From Calliopum simillimum (lineage: Eukaryota; Arthropoda; Insecta; Diptera; Lauxaniidae), in NCBI GenBank assembly GCA_951812925.1, contig OX638370.1:108824897-108888896 (forward strand): a stretch of DNA of 64,000 nucleotides, read 5' to 3'. Shown in pieces: positions 34,810-47,429 of the stretch (position 1 is its first letter; each line of letters starts with the position of its first letter). The notes under the pieces were generated by a model that was given only the letters and a program-made list of their open reading frames with translations, was not told the DNA's origin and made no database searches. A program made the position numbers and the translations under genes.

Positions 34810-37800
34810 AAAAGAATACTAAAACACAAGAATTCGTTTTTTTGCACTTTTTTTATTTTTTTTTTCTTTTTTGTTTCAAAATTTTATGTATAAAAGTTTT
34901 TTTTTTAAATTTTCTAAAGAAGCCAAAGAAGAAGGCAAATTTAATTCTCTGCGAAAAGTTTTCTGCAAAAAATATCGAAGTTTTGCTTTGTTCGCTACAT
35001 ATATTTTTATTAAAAAAGTTTAAAGGGTCCATTTCCACTCTCTAATTTAATAGCACTATTCGGTTTTTTCATCTTTAGTGATCAATTGACCGATTTCTCT
35101 AATAAAAACCCGTAAACGTCTTACTTGCTTTTAAAATGTCCTAGTCAATAGACTACATTGAAAAATTCATTATATCATTTTGTCTTCATAGTTCCGCTAA
35201 GGTTTTGTATCGAACCTTTTTGCCGCTAGCCAGAGTGTAGCCGTCGGTGCCCAGGGTTCGTATACAAAAATGTATTTCCCCATCAAGGAAAGAAACACTT
35301 TTCACAATTTGCCGGGTGTTATTCCAAAATTTTTATTCCACTGTTAATATTTTAACTGAAAAGCATTCTTAAGATATATCGCAATACAGCCTCGTAATAT
35401 GGGTGACTAATGGGGTAAGTATGGATGATGTGGATATCGATAAGTCGTGGATAATAACCGATTCAGGAGTCGTGCCACCACTGCCTCCCTGTGGACTTGT
35501 CGCGTCGCCGTTCTGCGTTTCCGCTCAGACGTCAGGATTCGAAAGAGTCGCACCACCGCTGCCTCCCCATTGTCCTCTACTAACCTGACCTTGTCTGTCT
35601 ACACTCTCGGGTCAGGTTAGGAAATTTTCCAGAAAACAAAGCCTACGGTCTGTCACTGTTCACTGATACGTATGTACTCGGCTTTGCCCGAAAGTCACAA
35701 TTTCGTCCGCGGATAATTGAAATATTTCAAGAACACGTCTTACCTCGTTGCCTGTTGGGTTACTAGAGAACGATACCATCACCGGAACTTACATTCCACC
35801 ATTCCGTTTTCATTCACGATCAGCTGTTTCCCTTTTATTTGACAGTTGGCACTCACTGTTTCGGGACCAAGGCTGCTGCTGCATGCGATATTCCAGCAAT
35901 TCTTGTCCAACTGTTTATCAAGCAGTTGCACTATAGTGTGTCAAACCCGTTGGATGCGATTGTTCTGAAACTATCTACTTACTAAAAAATCCTTGGTTTT
36001 AAATTAGTTCTAGAATTATTTAACTAGAAGTTCATTACTTGTTTTTAAACTAAATTAGTTCTTAAAATTATTAAAACTTTAAATACAAGTAATTATTGGA
36101 AAGATGTGGACTCAAATGAGGCTTCCGATTTGTGTCCTCACAATTTCTTTCGGTGTTGGACTTAGAATGGACATCAAAACTGAAAACAATTCACCAGCAT
36201 ATTGACTGTGAATGGAAAAAAGGGTGTTGCCAATTCGAAAAAAATCACCTTGAAAAGCAAAGCTTAGTAATTCAAAAGAAGAAACCTCCTAGTTGGCCCT
36301 TCTTTTGTGAAAGTAAACTTTTTGTGTAGGTTAAAAAAGAAATAAATTCAATCACGATGCATCAATTTTGCAAAACAATCGAACACATTACTAAGCAAAT
36401 TAGGTCACTTTCGCGCTTATCACAAAAACAGATCGCATGAAAATTAATGCAAAACATAAGCAAACGCAAGCGAAACATAAATTACTGGGTAACAATCCAT
36501 AAAAGTGCATTGAAATGTGGCCTCAACGCACATACAAAATGTCCGAACAGCACCAAAAAGTTAATTCGCATTAATCACGTCATTGGCAATGCGCGCGAAT
36601 ACAACAACGAAATGCGATCGATCGCACAACGACGATATGCCGCCGCAGTAATCTCTAGGGAATGTGTGGGAGTGTGCTGCCTATAGCCGTAACGCCGTAA
36701 CGTACAAGTGCACTACGACCAATTACCAATAGAACACAAACAACAAAATTCTCGATCTATGCAACGTAACGTAACGCACCAATAAATAAAAATCAAGCAA
36801 TGATGTTGATGATGATCATCTGTGTGTGATAAGCCTAGTTAAGGCCTATATATGTAGATCTGTAGGTGCACAATCAGCACAAGCTTTCAGACAAGGGTCA
36901 TGCAAAAGCAACAACAGCGAGAAAATTCCATAAAAACGCACATATAAAATAACTGCTCCAATATGACCACCACCAACCAACCAACCACAGCCAAACCGAA
37001 CGGCAAACACACGATCATCATCAGTTTCCAAACGACGACGACGACAAGCGACAGTTAGTTGCAACAACAACCTCAACTATGTAGTTCAATTGAAAAAAAA
37101 AAAAAAATGCATTGCGTTGCCAACCATTTAAATAACAGATTTTTCAAACATTGGCCGCATGGGCTACAGGTTGCGCGATCCGCGTTCTTGCAAATGCTGC
37201 AGCGATTTTTCATCCATGTTTTTTTTTTCATGTTGTATATTTTTGATTGCTGTTCAGTTTGCTTGCTTGTCAACATGTTGCCACATCGTTTTGCAGTTAT
37301 TGTTGGTTTTTTATTGTTTTTATAGTTTTTGTGCAACGGTTATTTCTTTTTTTTTTCCATTTCGATTTATTGTACATACATTATTCTATGGCAACAATGT
37401 CCGATCTTGCAATTGATCCAGTTTTTTAATTTTAATACTTTTGCTATACCTATCGTAACGGGCTGGACAATGTGAATGACGTTTTTTTTTTTAATCGCGA
37501 AAGAAACAACAGCAGCAGCTGCATCCGAAACATTGCAAGATTGATCGTTGTGGCCCAGCATCGTCAACATGTTGTCAGTTGTTATTCTTTCGTTACATCA
37601 TTTTGTTGCCCGTCAACATCGTGGGTAGCAGCAGCAACAGTTCAGCAGTCAAATTGACAGCCAAGATCGATGTGGATGATGTGCTCTGATGGAGTGATAT
37701 ATAACTTCAAAGCGAGTTTGATGAGCTCTATTTCAGGATATAGCATATAAATTGTTTTTTGTGTGTTTGCTTTAGATTTTTTGGTAAGATGTTGCTGCCG

Positions 37801-38128
37801 TAAACTTTATGGTTTAACATTAGCGATGGTTGGTTTTATAATGCGGACTATGATCAAGTGCACATAAGTACATTGATATTCAAGGCATGCGCTGAAAATT
37901 ACATGTAAAAATGATCTTGATATTTCCCATAATAAATCAATGTTCTTTGAACTTGATAATAAATTACTTTTTGATTTCATTCTTAGCGCTCTTGCGATAT
38001 TTCGTTGAGGCATCTGCGAATTGCTTAAGTTTTCAGCATATAAATTTGCGCAATATAATTTTGTCAATTCTAGACAAAAGATAGAAGCTTGAAAGGAAAT
38101 ATACCTATATAACAGATGCCAAGTAAAA
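34810..38128. other. Gene-free stretch with one LTR-like patch
   Basis: Except for the LTR-like patch at about 35215-35960 I see no supportable gene. Frames of 60-90 codons at 36132-37657 are low-complexity or derive from CAA/CAG runs. The 36580-37060 part is somewhat GC-richer. Confidence 0.4.
35215..35960 (+). mobile_element. LTR-like remnant, opposite orientation to the 9.4-kb one
   Basis: The start (GCTAGCCAGAGTGTAGCCGT, then CGGTGCCCAGGGTTC) matches the 9.8-kb block, which is inverted relative to it. Similarity fades after about 60 bp. The rest is GC-richer than its surroundings and carries no coding domain. Solo LTR or fragments; boundaries are uncertain. Confidence 0.3.
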
Positions 38129-38452
38129 TCGATCAACACCGATAGCGCTGAAACTTTTGGGCAAGATATCTTTCACGATTTGACTTGACGCGCATATATT
38201 TATTTTGCCCGAAACCAGTCTTCTTGAACTCTGGACCATGTCACAAAATTGGTGGAATTTTCGTGTTATTGAAATTCAAAAAACAAAAAAAAAAAAAACA
38301 TATTTTTTCATATAGGTACTTACCTCAACAGTAATCCCTCGTTTCCTGTACATAAAATATATTCAAATATAAAATAAAAAAATACGTGCCTAGTCAAATC
38401 GAGAAAAGTACCATGCCAAAAAGTTTCAGCGCGATTGGTGATGATCAACCCA
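38129..38452. repeat. Short fold-back repeat
   Basis: GATAGCGCTGAAACTTTTGG and CACGATTTGACTTGACGCG on the left are found inverted on the right as CGTGCCTAGTCAAATCG and AAAAGTTTCAGCGCGATTGG. Arms are about 90 bp. No gene is carried. Confidence 0.65.
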
Positions 38453-38696
38453 AAAGTTGATTTGTTCTCTCACAGAATCTGTCATATCGGATATTCTTCG
38501 TGTACCTACCGGACATAAAAAAAATGTTCATGTATGTAGGGCTTCATAATTTTGACTGACCAGCAGATACATACTACTTCGAATCACGTTATTCAGCGTA
38601 AAAAATTTAAAATCAAATCAATAAAGTAGCTAAATTTATACTTCATTTAATAAACCTTTTAACTGCATCTTGGATTTGAAAAAAATTTCGTTCTTT

Positions 38697-39690
38697 TGGT
38701 AAAAAGGTGAACCTTAATTTTTGAAAAATTATTTTAACAAAGTTAGTCCCTTTTAATTTTTATACCCTACACCGAGGGTATATTCACTTTGTCCTTCCAT
38801 TTGTGTCGAGAGAAGGAGACATGGCAGATATAAAAAAGTATATATATTCTTGATCAGCGTCACTTCCTGAGTTGATATAGCTAAGTATGTCCACCTGTCT
38901 GGCTGGTTGGCTGGCTGGCTGTATGTGGAAATACATTTTTTAGGAAAACTGAGCAAGGTAATTCAATGAAATTTAGTACACTGGCTTCGTCGTTAAGGTT
39001 AGCTCGTGGTATTGAAAATGAGCAAAATCAGTAAACGGACACGCCTACCGCCTATACAAAAAATATATTCAAAATGCATTTTTAGGAGTATGTTTCATCG
39101 CAATGAAGCCAAAATACAAATAAATACTAAGAATAGTTAGCGCAAGCTCTGAGCAAAAACTAGGCGAATTGGGACAATAGGGTGTGGCACCTCCCATAAA
39201 AGCAAAAGCTTAAAAATGCTTCACTGAAAACGTTTTTTGAGACAATCCTTCTTAATTTCACACAGCTACTAATAACAATATATGCAAGCTCTGAGCAAAA
39301 ACTTGGTGAATTCGAACAAGAGGGCGTGGCACCTCCCATATAAGCTGAGTTTTCAAATTACTGCAGTGTAGGGTACTTAATGTTTGGCCAAGCCAAAAAT
39401 AACAACCTTACTAGTTTTAATTTTTTTTCTAAAAATAACTTATAGGGAATAGGTAATTCGTGCCAAATTTCATAGAGGGCGTGGAAGTCGTTAAGGAATT
39501 AGGACCAGATACAGTTTCATATCTTACTGACGAAATGGTCTAGCTCCTAAATGCCTTCCTCGCCCACTATGAAATTTGGTATGAATTATCTATTCACTAT
39601 AAGATATCTTTAGAAAAAATTTAAAGGGGACTAACTATGTTAAAATTAATTTTCAAAAATTAAGGTCCACCTTTTTTCACCTGTTGGTAT
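38697..39690. repeat. Fold-back element interrupted by family T copy 2
   Basis: Left arm 38697-38756 (GGTGAACCTTAATTTTTGAA, AAAGTTAGTCCC) continues after the T insertion at 39416-39500 (CTAAAAATAACTTATAGGGA, GCCAAATTTCATAGAGGGCG). The right arm, the inverse of both pieces joined, lies at about 39540-39690. The T element therefore entered an older fold-back. Confidence 0.7.
38757..39415 (-). mobile_element. Non-autonomous repeat family T, copy 2
   Basis: Minus orientation, same ends as copies 1 and 3 (CTAGTAAGG to GGTGTAGGGTATAAAA) but with fewer internal units. AAAAATTAAAA occurs on both sides (minus-strand reading), a credible 11-bp target duplication. Together with the A-rich flanks of the other copies this points to insertion in A-rich targets. 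Confidence 0.75.
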
Positions 39691-40265
39691 GAAAACATGT
39701 GGCTTTAATTGAAAGAATTAATCATATCTTTGAAACTTTTTGCTATAAGTAAATGAGATTTGGAATGTATATGAAAAATACTTGAGTAAATTGCGTTCAA
39801 TAAAAAAATGGGCGCTGCCACGCCCCCTCCACGTAAATTTAGTTGTATCTCTGGAAATATTGGGCACAGAGAAATGAGATTCGGTACATATGTAATTGGC
39901 ACTGGGAAAAAAATTTTCAATAAAAAATGAGAGGGGCCACGCTTTGTCATATCTCTGAAACTATATGAATAAGATTTGATTTCAGGTAATGTGAAGCAAC
40001 CAGGATATACCACTGTAAAAAAGTTAAACCAATTTAAGATACTTAGTTGGTATGGAAACAATATTTTTTTTATTTCTTGACTTTTTTCTCTTTGGTATAG
40101 ACACCAAGTTCCTGATTGGAACATATTTGACCGTACCGCCAGGCCGTTGAAAGTCTGTAAAACGCTATTTATATGAAAATAAGGAAACAATCAATCCTAT
40201 CTTTGAAACTATTTCACATAGGAGAATGAGATTTGGTCAATATATGAACAATACTTGAGTGAATA
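39691..40265. repeat. Partial copy of fold-back family U
   Basis: The block shares CTCTGGAAATATTGGGC, TAATTGGCACTGGGAAAAAA, the AGGCCGTTGAAAGTC phrase and CGCTATTTATATG with the element at 45298-46593. It appears to be one arm plus part of the centre. Confidence 0.7.
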
Positions 40266-41787
40266 ATAAAAAATTAAGACGAAAATTTAAACAAAACGCT
40301 ACCATGTAACAATATAATTAATTAAAAAAATGCTGACTTAAATAAAATAATGATAAATTTTTTTTTTTTTTTTAAATATGTATGTAAATACATTTTTTTA
40401 GACGATAGCTCATTTAATGTAATTTGTGTTAATATTATACCTATTGCCTGCTCATTATGATTTTTTTGTTTTATCACGGAAGTTGACTGCGGTTTTTGTT
40501 TTTTCAATTTGGCCAAAATGCACCTGTTGTTATTGGTTTTTTTCTATTTATTTATTTATTTTTTTTTTGCTTTTTACCAAATTGCAGCATCTTCGTGTTG
40601 TGCGCGCAAAATTTTCATTAATTCACGCCTGAATGCTGGGAAAATTTTTTATTAATTTTTTTCAAAGTTTCATGACAGACTTAAATTTGCAAATTTTTAC
40701 CATGCCGCTGCTTTTGTTGTTGTTGTTTGCTGAATACATACCTCTGTATAGACTTTATAATTCTCTGAGCTTGTGTAATCATTTTAATAAAATGAAAAAT
40801 TTTCTCATCCATCAAGGTTTTTCCTTTGGTCTGTTTTTTTCTTTTTGCATTTGTTGTTTGGCCTTTTATGTTTAAAGGAGGTGAAGAACTTTTAATGTTA
40901 TAACAAAATATTTTTAAAAATTACTAATGCAAGCGTAGAAAATTTATAGGGGAGAGTCACCGTGTATGGGACAAGTTTTGTTCTTGAGCCATACTTTGTT
41001 ACTGGTTAAACCGTTTCGGGTGTCGACCAGATTTATGTGCGTCTTTAACATCAAAAATTTCCATTGCGAAATCGACCATACCCTTTTCTAACTGCCTGTT
41101 TTGAGGACGACAAGCCTTTTTGTCACCCATTTAATTTTAATTAGAAATCGATATATATAAACCGCACGGCGATCACTAAATTCGGAGCTCTTAAGCTTAT
41201 ACGAAATAAAACACGTCTGCTTAATTTTACTTATAAACTTCAACTCAACTGTATTTTACAATTTATGTTGTTAGCAACTCAAAAAGACTTTAGAAAAGAA
41301 CAAAATTTAAGTACATAAGGAATAACGCTAAATCAAAAACAATTCGTGAGAGAAACTGCAGTTACTTATTGAAAATATGTAAACAAGGTTATCGAAAGGC
41401 AAAGTATAAAAAATGTAATTATGTTATGTGAGTAAATTAAATCTGCAAAGCAGGGGCGGCATCACTGCCCTTTCCGATAAAATACGTTCTCAATTATGTG
41501 CATCAATTTTTCTGTGAGCCCTCGCGGCCATAAAGTAAAATGTAACGAATTTTTTGCGATCCCGCACTCATTTTAGTGATGTTAAAACAGTTAAATAATG
41601 AAGAAATGTCAATGAATTAATTGTTTATGAGATATCTACTACCTTAGACAACAATAAATAGGCAGATCGGACTAGTACTTACGGAGTTATTGTACTTTAA
41701 ACTTAGCTATTTCACTTTTCTGAAACTTTTGATGATTTAATTTCACTGAGAATTTTCATTAACACCTTATTTTCCATTAAATATATA
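40266..41787. other. Gene-free stretch; possible LTR-like patch at about 41140-41250
   Basis: No gene is supported. Around 41150-41215 there is TATATATAAACCGCACGGCG, then an AATAAA 50 bp downstream, an arrangement seen in LTRs. No second copy or coding region was found, so this remains a weak hint. Confidence 0.3.
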
Positions 41788-42750
41788 GAGGGTCTATTGC
41801 ATAAGGTAACTAAGCTTCTGAGAGGTGATAGAGGAGCCCTTGACTAACAAAAAAATTGCACATGAGAGTGGGGTCTAAAATTTACTCCTGAGGAATTAAA
41901 GAGTTAAAACTGATTTTCTGACTTGTTTTAGAAAAAAAATTCTCTTGGGTCATTCTAGCATTTTAGGGAATTTTTTTTCATGGAAAAGTTTTAGCTTATT
42001 ATATGCGCTTTCTAAAAGTGTATTTGTTTTATAAGATTTAAAAGGATTTTGCAATGTTTTGAATGTTTAAAGTTGATATTTTAATTTTTTTCTATTTTTT
42101 GAATTTGGCGGCATTTTAGTATGAAAAAAGTCTTATTAACATACCTTTTTATTTTTGGAATTCTCACTTAATTTCCTTTAATTTGGTAGTACATTTGTTG
42201 TACCAATATTTTGATTGAGGTCAGTAGGTCCAGTAGGTAAAGGGCACATCATATGCAGCGCAACGCATGCGAGTAACTCGTGTGTTACATAGAAAAGTAT
42301 TTTTTCCGATCTCAAAATTAAAAAGTTGGTACGACAAATGTACCACCGAATTAGAGGAAATTCAACGAAAATTTTAAAAAAATTATAAATTTGATGTTAA
42401 TAGGACTTCTTTATACTAAAATGGCCACCAAATTCAAAAAATAGGACACAAAAATTCAAAATATCAACGTTAAAGGTCCAAAACTTTGCAAAAATCTTTT
42501 AAGCCCTATAAAACAAATAATTTTTTAGAAATCTCATTCAATTATCTAAAAGTTTGTCATGAAAAAATTTTTCCCTAAAATGCTAGGGTGACCAGAGAAA
42601 TTTTTTTTTCGAAAACAAGTCAGAAAATCAGTTTTAACCCTATAGCTCCTAAGAGGTATGTTTTAGACCCCTCCCTTCAGGTGCCATGTTTTGTAAGTTT
42701 AGGCCTCCTCTATTAGCTCCCAGAAGCTTTGAAACCTTATGCGATATACC
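41788..42750. repeat. 963-bp palindromic fold-back element
   Basis: The left edge GAGGGTCTATTGCATAAGG is mirrored by CCTTATGCGATATACC at the right edge. Inverted similarity continues through AACTGATTTTCTGACTTGTT, TTCTAGCATTTTAGGGAA and GTATGAAAAAAGTC. Even the centre pairs: ACATTTGTTGTACCAA is mirrored by TTGGTACGACAAATGT. Nearly the whole element is one hairpin. It has no gene. Substitutions and small indels separate the arms. Confidence 0.85.
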
Positions 42751-44206
42751 GTGTAAATTCATTATTATTATCACTGAACTCAGCTTATTTGAATTTTGTT
42801 TACTACAAAAGAACCGTGGTAACTGCTAGGGCTTTTTATTGCAAAATATGCCCATTCCAAGGAACTTAAACTTCCTTTTCTTTTATGATACATTTTTTTC
42901 GATGCAAAGTTATTTTGAAAATTAAAGATTTTTTCCGGCAAGACATATTCAAATCTTCAACTAAACATAACATATCTCTACAATCAATATCAAGTCATAT
43001 GTTGCTGCTACAAAATTTCTTGGAACGGCCTTGCAATGCCAAGTGTTGCATTGAATATGCAAAAATCTTGGCAATGAAGACATGAAAAATTTCAAATAGC
43101 ACGGCGCAAATAAATTGAAACATAAAGGAAATCAATAGACATAAAATATATAAATCATTGCTATTGCCGTTGCCAGCCGTTGCATTTAGCGTAAGCAAAT
43201 GCCAACACAGACCCTCTGCACCACTTCAAATGGCTGTCTGTGTCTGTCCAACTTGGTAGCAATGGCTGTGGGCCAATATAGCAAAGCATAACGGCTAGAA
43301 AAAAGAAGAAGAAGAAGCGCACTGCAACAACAATTAACAAAAGCAGTAACGCCTGCTGTCAGTTGGCAAAATTGTGAGTTGAAATAGTTCCTCCCTATTT
43401 TCCATCACAAGCTTTACACAAGGACAACCAACATATTGATTAGTTGTATGGGGGCATGCTTCCGAATTGCATTTTGTGCATTCACAACATGGTTGTTGCA
43501 ATGTTGTTGCACAAAACTGTTGCAGCAACAGTTAGAGCTGGTGTACAGGTGCTCAAATAAACCATAAATCAATGCGTGTGTTTTTAATCAAAATGCAAAT
43601 GACATTGCGCGCACGATGACGAAGAGCGCATGCGCGCAATCTCTCAACTGCCAAAGGCTGAGTTACGAGCTATGCCGTGCGCACAAGTTGTTGAAAAAAT
43701 TTATGTATATGGATTTCTTAACTGTTTGTTTATTATTTCATAAAAATAAAGTGATAAAGAGCAAACCAAATAGAAACAAGCTTTCTGCAATCACTAGGTC
43801 ATTACTGGAAGGTCATATTGGTTTAACCTACACAGCAAAAAGTTTAAGGATAAAGTATAAACTTATTTATACTATTTGCTTTTATAAGCTTATGTATTCC
43901 ATTTATTTTATATAATTTATACAATTTCTTTCTATAAAGTTATTCTAAACCATAAAGTTTAACTTCTAAACCAAAATTGTTATAAATTTTATACCAAAAT
44001 TGTATAAAAACTTTTGACAAAACGTTAAAAACGTCACACAAAGCACACAAAGTTTAGCATTTGTGGAAAAATTATTTTGCACAGCGGTTCGGAGTCAAAA
44101 TAGTTAAAAATAAAAAACTTGAAAGGAACTTAGTGTTAGAAAAAATAATTTACTTACTTATTATGAGTAAAATAAAAAGTATTGAAATATGTACATCTTG
44201 GGTGTG

Positions 44207-44519
44207 CGTAAAACGCTCTCATTTGTCGTATGCATAATGAGCACCGATCCGCTATGCCCTCAATGATCTGAGCTCTGTAGCTCATCAATATGAGCGAATA
44301 GCCCAAGCGAAGTTGAGCTTATGTGCACCTTGCCACCCTGGATAGTGATATTTCACTGGGTTGAACAGAAGGAGGGTGTCTATTGACCACTTTGTTGAGT
44401 ACCACCGATTCAATAGCGGCACTGGAAAGAAGCTGGTGCAGATCATTAAGGGCCCCGGATAGGTCTATGGTTCCAAGTGTCAGGCAAAAATGCCCAAAAG
44501 GAACGAAATTCATAAATTT
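44207..44519 (-). pseudogene. Jockey-type non-LTR retrotransposon fragment (C-terminal end)
   Basis: Minus-strand frame: GALNDLHQLLSSAAIESVVL, NRHPPSVQPSEISLSRVA, RCT, a stop, then AQLRLGYSLILMSYRAQI and ADRCSLC. The order PPS...LPR...T-LAQLRSGY...SY is the usual end of Jockey-clade ORF2 polyproteins (after the reverse transcriptase and RNase H region, with a Cys-rich tail). Only the last 100 or so residues remain, with one stop. The following 44520-44890 is GC-richer DNA of unclear origin and may belong to the same insertion. Confidence 0.6.
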
Positions 44520-45297
44520 TTTTTATTTTTTGAAAAATTTAATTTATTATACTGTTGCACTAACAGGGCTTAACTTTTAGGACCACTGTCTCATCATGCA
44601 GGTGGTCTGGATCGGAAATGAGGTGATATACCCAAGGCACTATTTTGTCTGGACTGGAGGGTGCTTCACTGCGTGTTGCTGAGTACCAGAGACCAGATGG
44701 GAGCGGTTTAATTCAGAATAGATCTCCCGATTACCTTATATGTCGCGATCAGAGTCTCTATGTCCTAACCCTTTGATGTTACGGCAATAGCACTCAGCAC
44801 ACGGTTTCTTTTGCTCAGTTTGGAGCAGTGCCTTGAAAATTTGTATATGTTATCCAGCGTTACGTCACGTGTTTGATTTTGCTGTGTTGTGTATTTGTTT
44901 TAATAAAAGTTATTTAAATTATAAAATATGTGTTTTCATCATGAAAATATTTTAAGTTATGAAAATTTTTTCTCTTAAAATTAATATATGCAATTATTGT
45001 AAGTTGAATAATATTTTTTTATTATGGAATTTATTGTGCGTAAGTACATTGCTTTATATGGGCATAATATGAATTTTTGTATAAAATGGTTTAAAATACT
45101 TTCATATGAACTTCTATATAAATTTTATACAAAAAAAGTATAAAAAATTTTTGTATGGTGATACTATAAAATTTAAGCCAAAATTGTTTCAATTGTGTTA
45201 ATACTTTATTTGCACACATTTTATACGAACAAGCATAAACGGTTTGTATACCAATTTGAAGCATAAATTTTATACCAAGTTTGGTGTGGATCTGTAT

Positions 45298-46593
45298 TAG
45301 ACCTATCGTTAAAATTGAAAATGAAAAAAACCTTGCTCCCAGGGGCTAAAAAGTTTCCTATTGGTGTAAGTATTAAGCATAAAAATTTTGGTTCCGATCG
45401 GAAAATATTTGACCGTGCCGCAAGGCCGTTGAAAGTCGGAAAAACGCTATTTATATGGAAAAATGGGGCCTTAATTGCAAGAATCAGTCCTATCTTTCAA
45501 ACTATTTGAGATAAGTGAATGAGATTTGGTATGTGTATGAACAATGCCTAAGTTATTTGCATCCAATAAAAAAATGGGCGATGCCACGGCCCTTCGACCC
45601 AAAATGCTTGTATCTCTGGAAATATTGGGCTCAGGGGAATGAGACTCGGCACATATATAATTGGCACTGGGAAAAAAATCGTTAGTAAAAAATGGGCGGG
45701 GTCACGCCCCCTCCAACCGAAATTTGTCGAATCTCTGAAAATATTTGACTCAGGTAAATGAGTTTTGGTACATATCTCATTGAAATTGGGAAAAAAATTT
45801 TCAACAAAAACTCAAGTATTTTTCATATATTTACTAAATCTTATCCTCCTATATTAAATATTTTCAAAGATGGGATTGATTGTTTCCTTATTTTCATATA
45901 AATAGCGTTTTTCCGACCTTTAACGGCCTGGTAGCACGGTCAAATATGTTCCGATCGGGACCAAATTTTTTTTTGCATGGTGTCTATACTTAGGAGACCA
46001 AAATAAGAACAGAAAAAATTACGGCTTCTATATCAACCAAGTACCTTAAATTGCTTTAACATTTTTACAGTGCCATATACTGTTCACTTCACATTACCTG
46101 AAATCAAATCTTATTCATATGTGTCAAATAGTTTCAGAGATATGACAAATTTGATTTTTTTAGAAGGAGGGGCGTGACTCCGCTCATTTTTTATTAACGA
46201 TTTTTTTCCTAGTGCCAATTACATATGTACCGAGACTCATTCCCCTGAGTCCAATATTTCCAGAGATACAAGAATTTTGGGTCGAGGGGGCATGGCTTCG
46301 CCCATTTTTTTATTGGATGCAAATGACTTAAGCATTGTTCATACACATACCAAATCTCATTCCCTTATCTCAAATAATTTCAAAGATAGGACTGATTCTT
46401 GCGATTAAGGCCCCATTTTTCCATATAAATAGCGTTTTTCCGACCTTCAACGGCCTTGCGGCACGGTCAAATATTTTTTGATCGGAACCAAAATTTTTAT
46501 GCTTCATACTTACACCAATAGAAAACTTTTTAGCCCATGGGAGTAAGGTTTTTTTCATTTCTAATTTTTCCCATACAACTAATGATAGGTCTA
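45298..46593. mobile_element. Fold-back element U with 8-bp target duplication
   Basis: The element starts TAGACCTATCGTT and ends AATGATAGGTCTA. ATCTGTAT is duplicated exactly at 45290-45297 and 46594-46601. Arms of about 460-480 bp match with few differences (for example AAAAACCTTRCTCCCA, AAAAATTTTGGTTCCGATCG, CTCTGGAAATATTGG). The centre contains another partial inverted copy. There is no coding frame beyond frames repeated in both arms. An 8-bp duplication with long inverted ends fits a fold-back derivative of an hAT-, P- or Merlin-like transposon. Confidence 0.88.
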
Positions 46594-46646
46594 ATCTGTA
46601 TTCATTCATATTTGGTTTGAATTTTAAAGCCAATCTTTTTGCTGTG

Positions 46647-47429
46647 CACATTTTTCGATGCAATAACTTTCTATGGGAATTTTTTCATATGTTGGTAACA
46701 AATTGAATTTTATTGTGTCCCACCCATTGAATTTTCTTCCATTTCTTTAAAATCACAATTAACATTTTTTCATGAATGCTGCAAATGCCAACAAATTTAA
46801 TGGCTCAATTGGTTAATTATTTATGCCCAATGATTTTATTTTTATGTTGTGCTAACGTTGATTTTGACTGCGGCTTAAAGCAATAGAACATAAATTTTGA
46901 TGCTGCCATGGCGTTTAGTTTTTACTACGCATAAGATGCTGCTGTCTTTTAAAATACTGCGGCAGCAGCAACTTGTTGCTTATGGCGCAGATTATAAAAT
47001 TTATGGTTGTTTTCAAGTGTTAACAGTTATAAAATCGTAAATTAAATGCAGTTAACAGTGCATTTTAAAACTAGAAATTAATTTTTAACAATTTAGAAGC
47101 ATTTCACATGGTGCACACAGCATATGCAGCATCGCTGTGTGCGGCTTTAATGAAATGCATTTCTATTGATTTTGAATGACTTGTACCGTTGATATTGTTT
47201 AAAGGGCTAAGGTTAAATTGAATTTCTTATATTTCTAACAGTATTTAGAATTAGTCTACATTCTAATGTAGGTCAAATATTTCATGCCGTTATTAATTTT
47301 AAAAAACAGAATTTTAATTTTTGTGAATTCCGATGTAATATGCTGGAACAAAACCAATATCATAATGTTAATTGACTGCTATTTTGTTAGAAATGAGAAA
47401 AATTGCCATTTTTTTGAAGTTTGAAGTTT
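46647..47429. other. Gene-free stretch between E copies
   Basis: No gene is supported. A small inverted pair GCACACAGC/GCTGTGTGC flanks 47112-47142. Confidence 0.45.

Larger units (their letters stand above)
43831..46646. mobile_element. Repeat family E, copy 1, with two nested insertions
   Basis: Ends CACAGCAAAAAG and CTTTTTGCTGTG form short terminal inverted repeats. The left part (43831-44160) and right part (44900-45297 plus 46602-46646) match copy 2 at 47430-49876, including TTTATACCAAAATTGTATAA, TTAGCATTTGTGGAAAAAT, CAATTATTGTAAG and GGTTTAAAATACTTTCATAT. Between the two parts it holds a non-LTR retrotransposon fragment absent from copy 2, and near its right end it is split by element U. 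No transposase frame is visible, so it is non-autonomous. Confidence 0.75.

Noticed and set aside
34842..35045. Paired 61-67-codon frames on both strands
   Set aside because: Driven by poly-T/poly-A runs; no domain.
45315..46663. 64- and 97-codon frames sharing a KTLLPWAKKF-like peptide
   Set aside because: They occupy both inverted arms of element U; the similarity is due to the DNA repeat and no family is recognisable.
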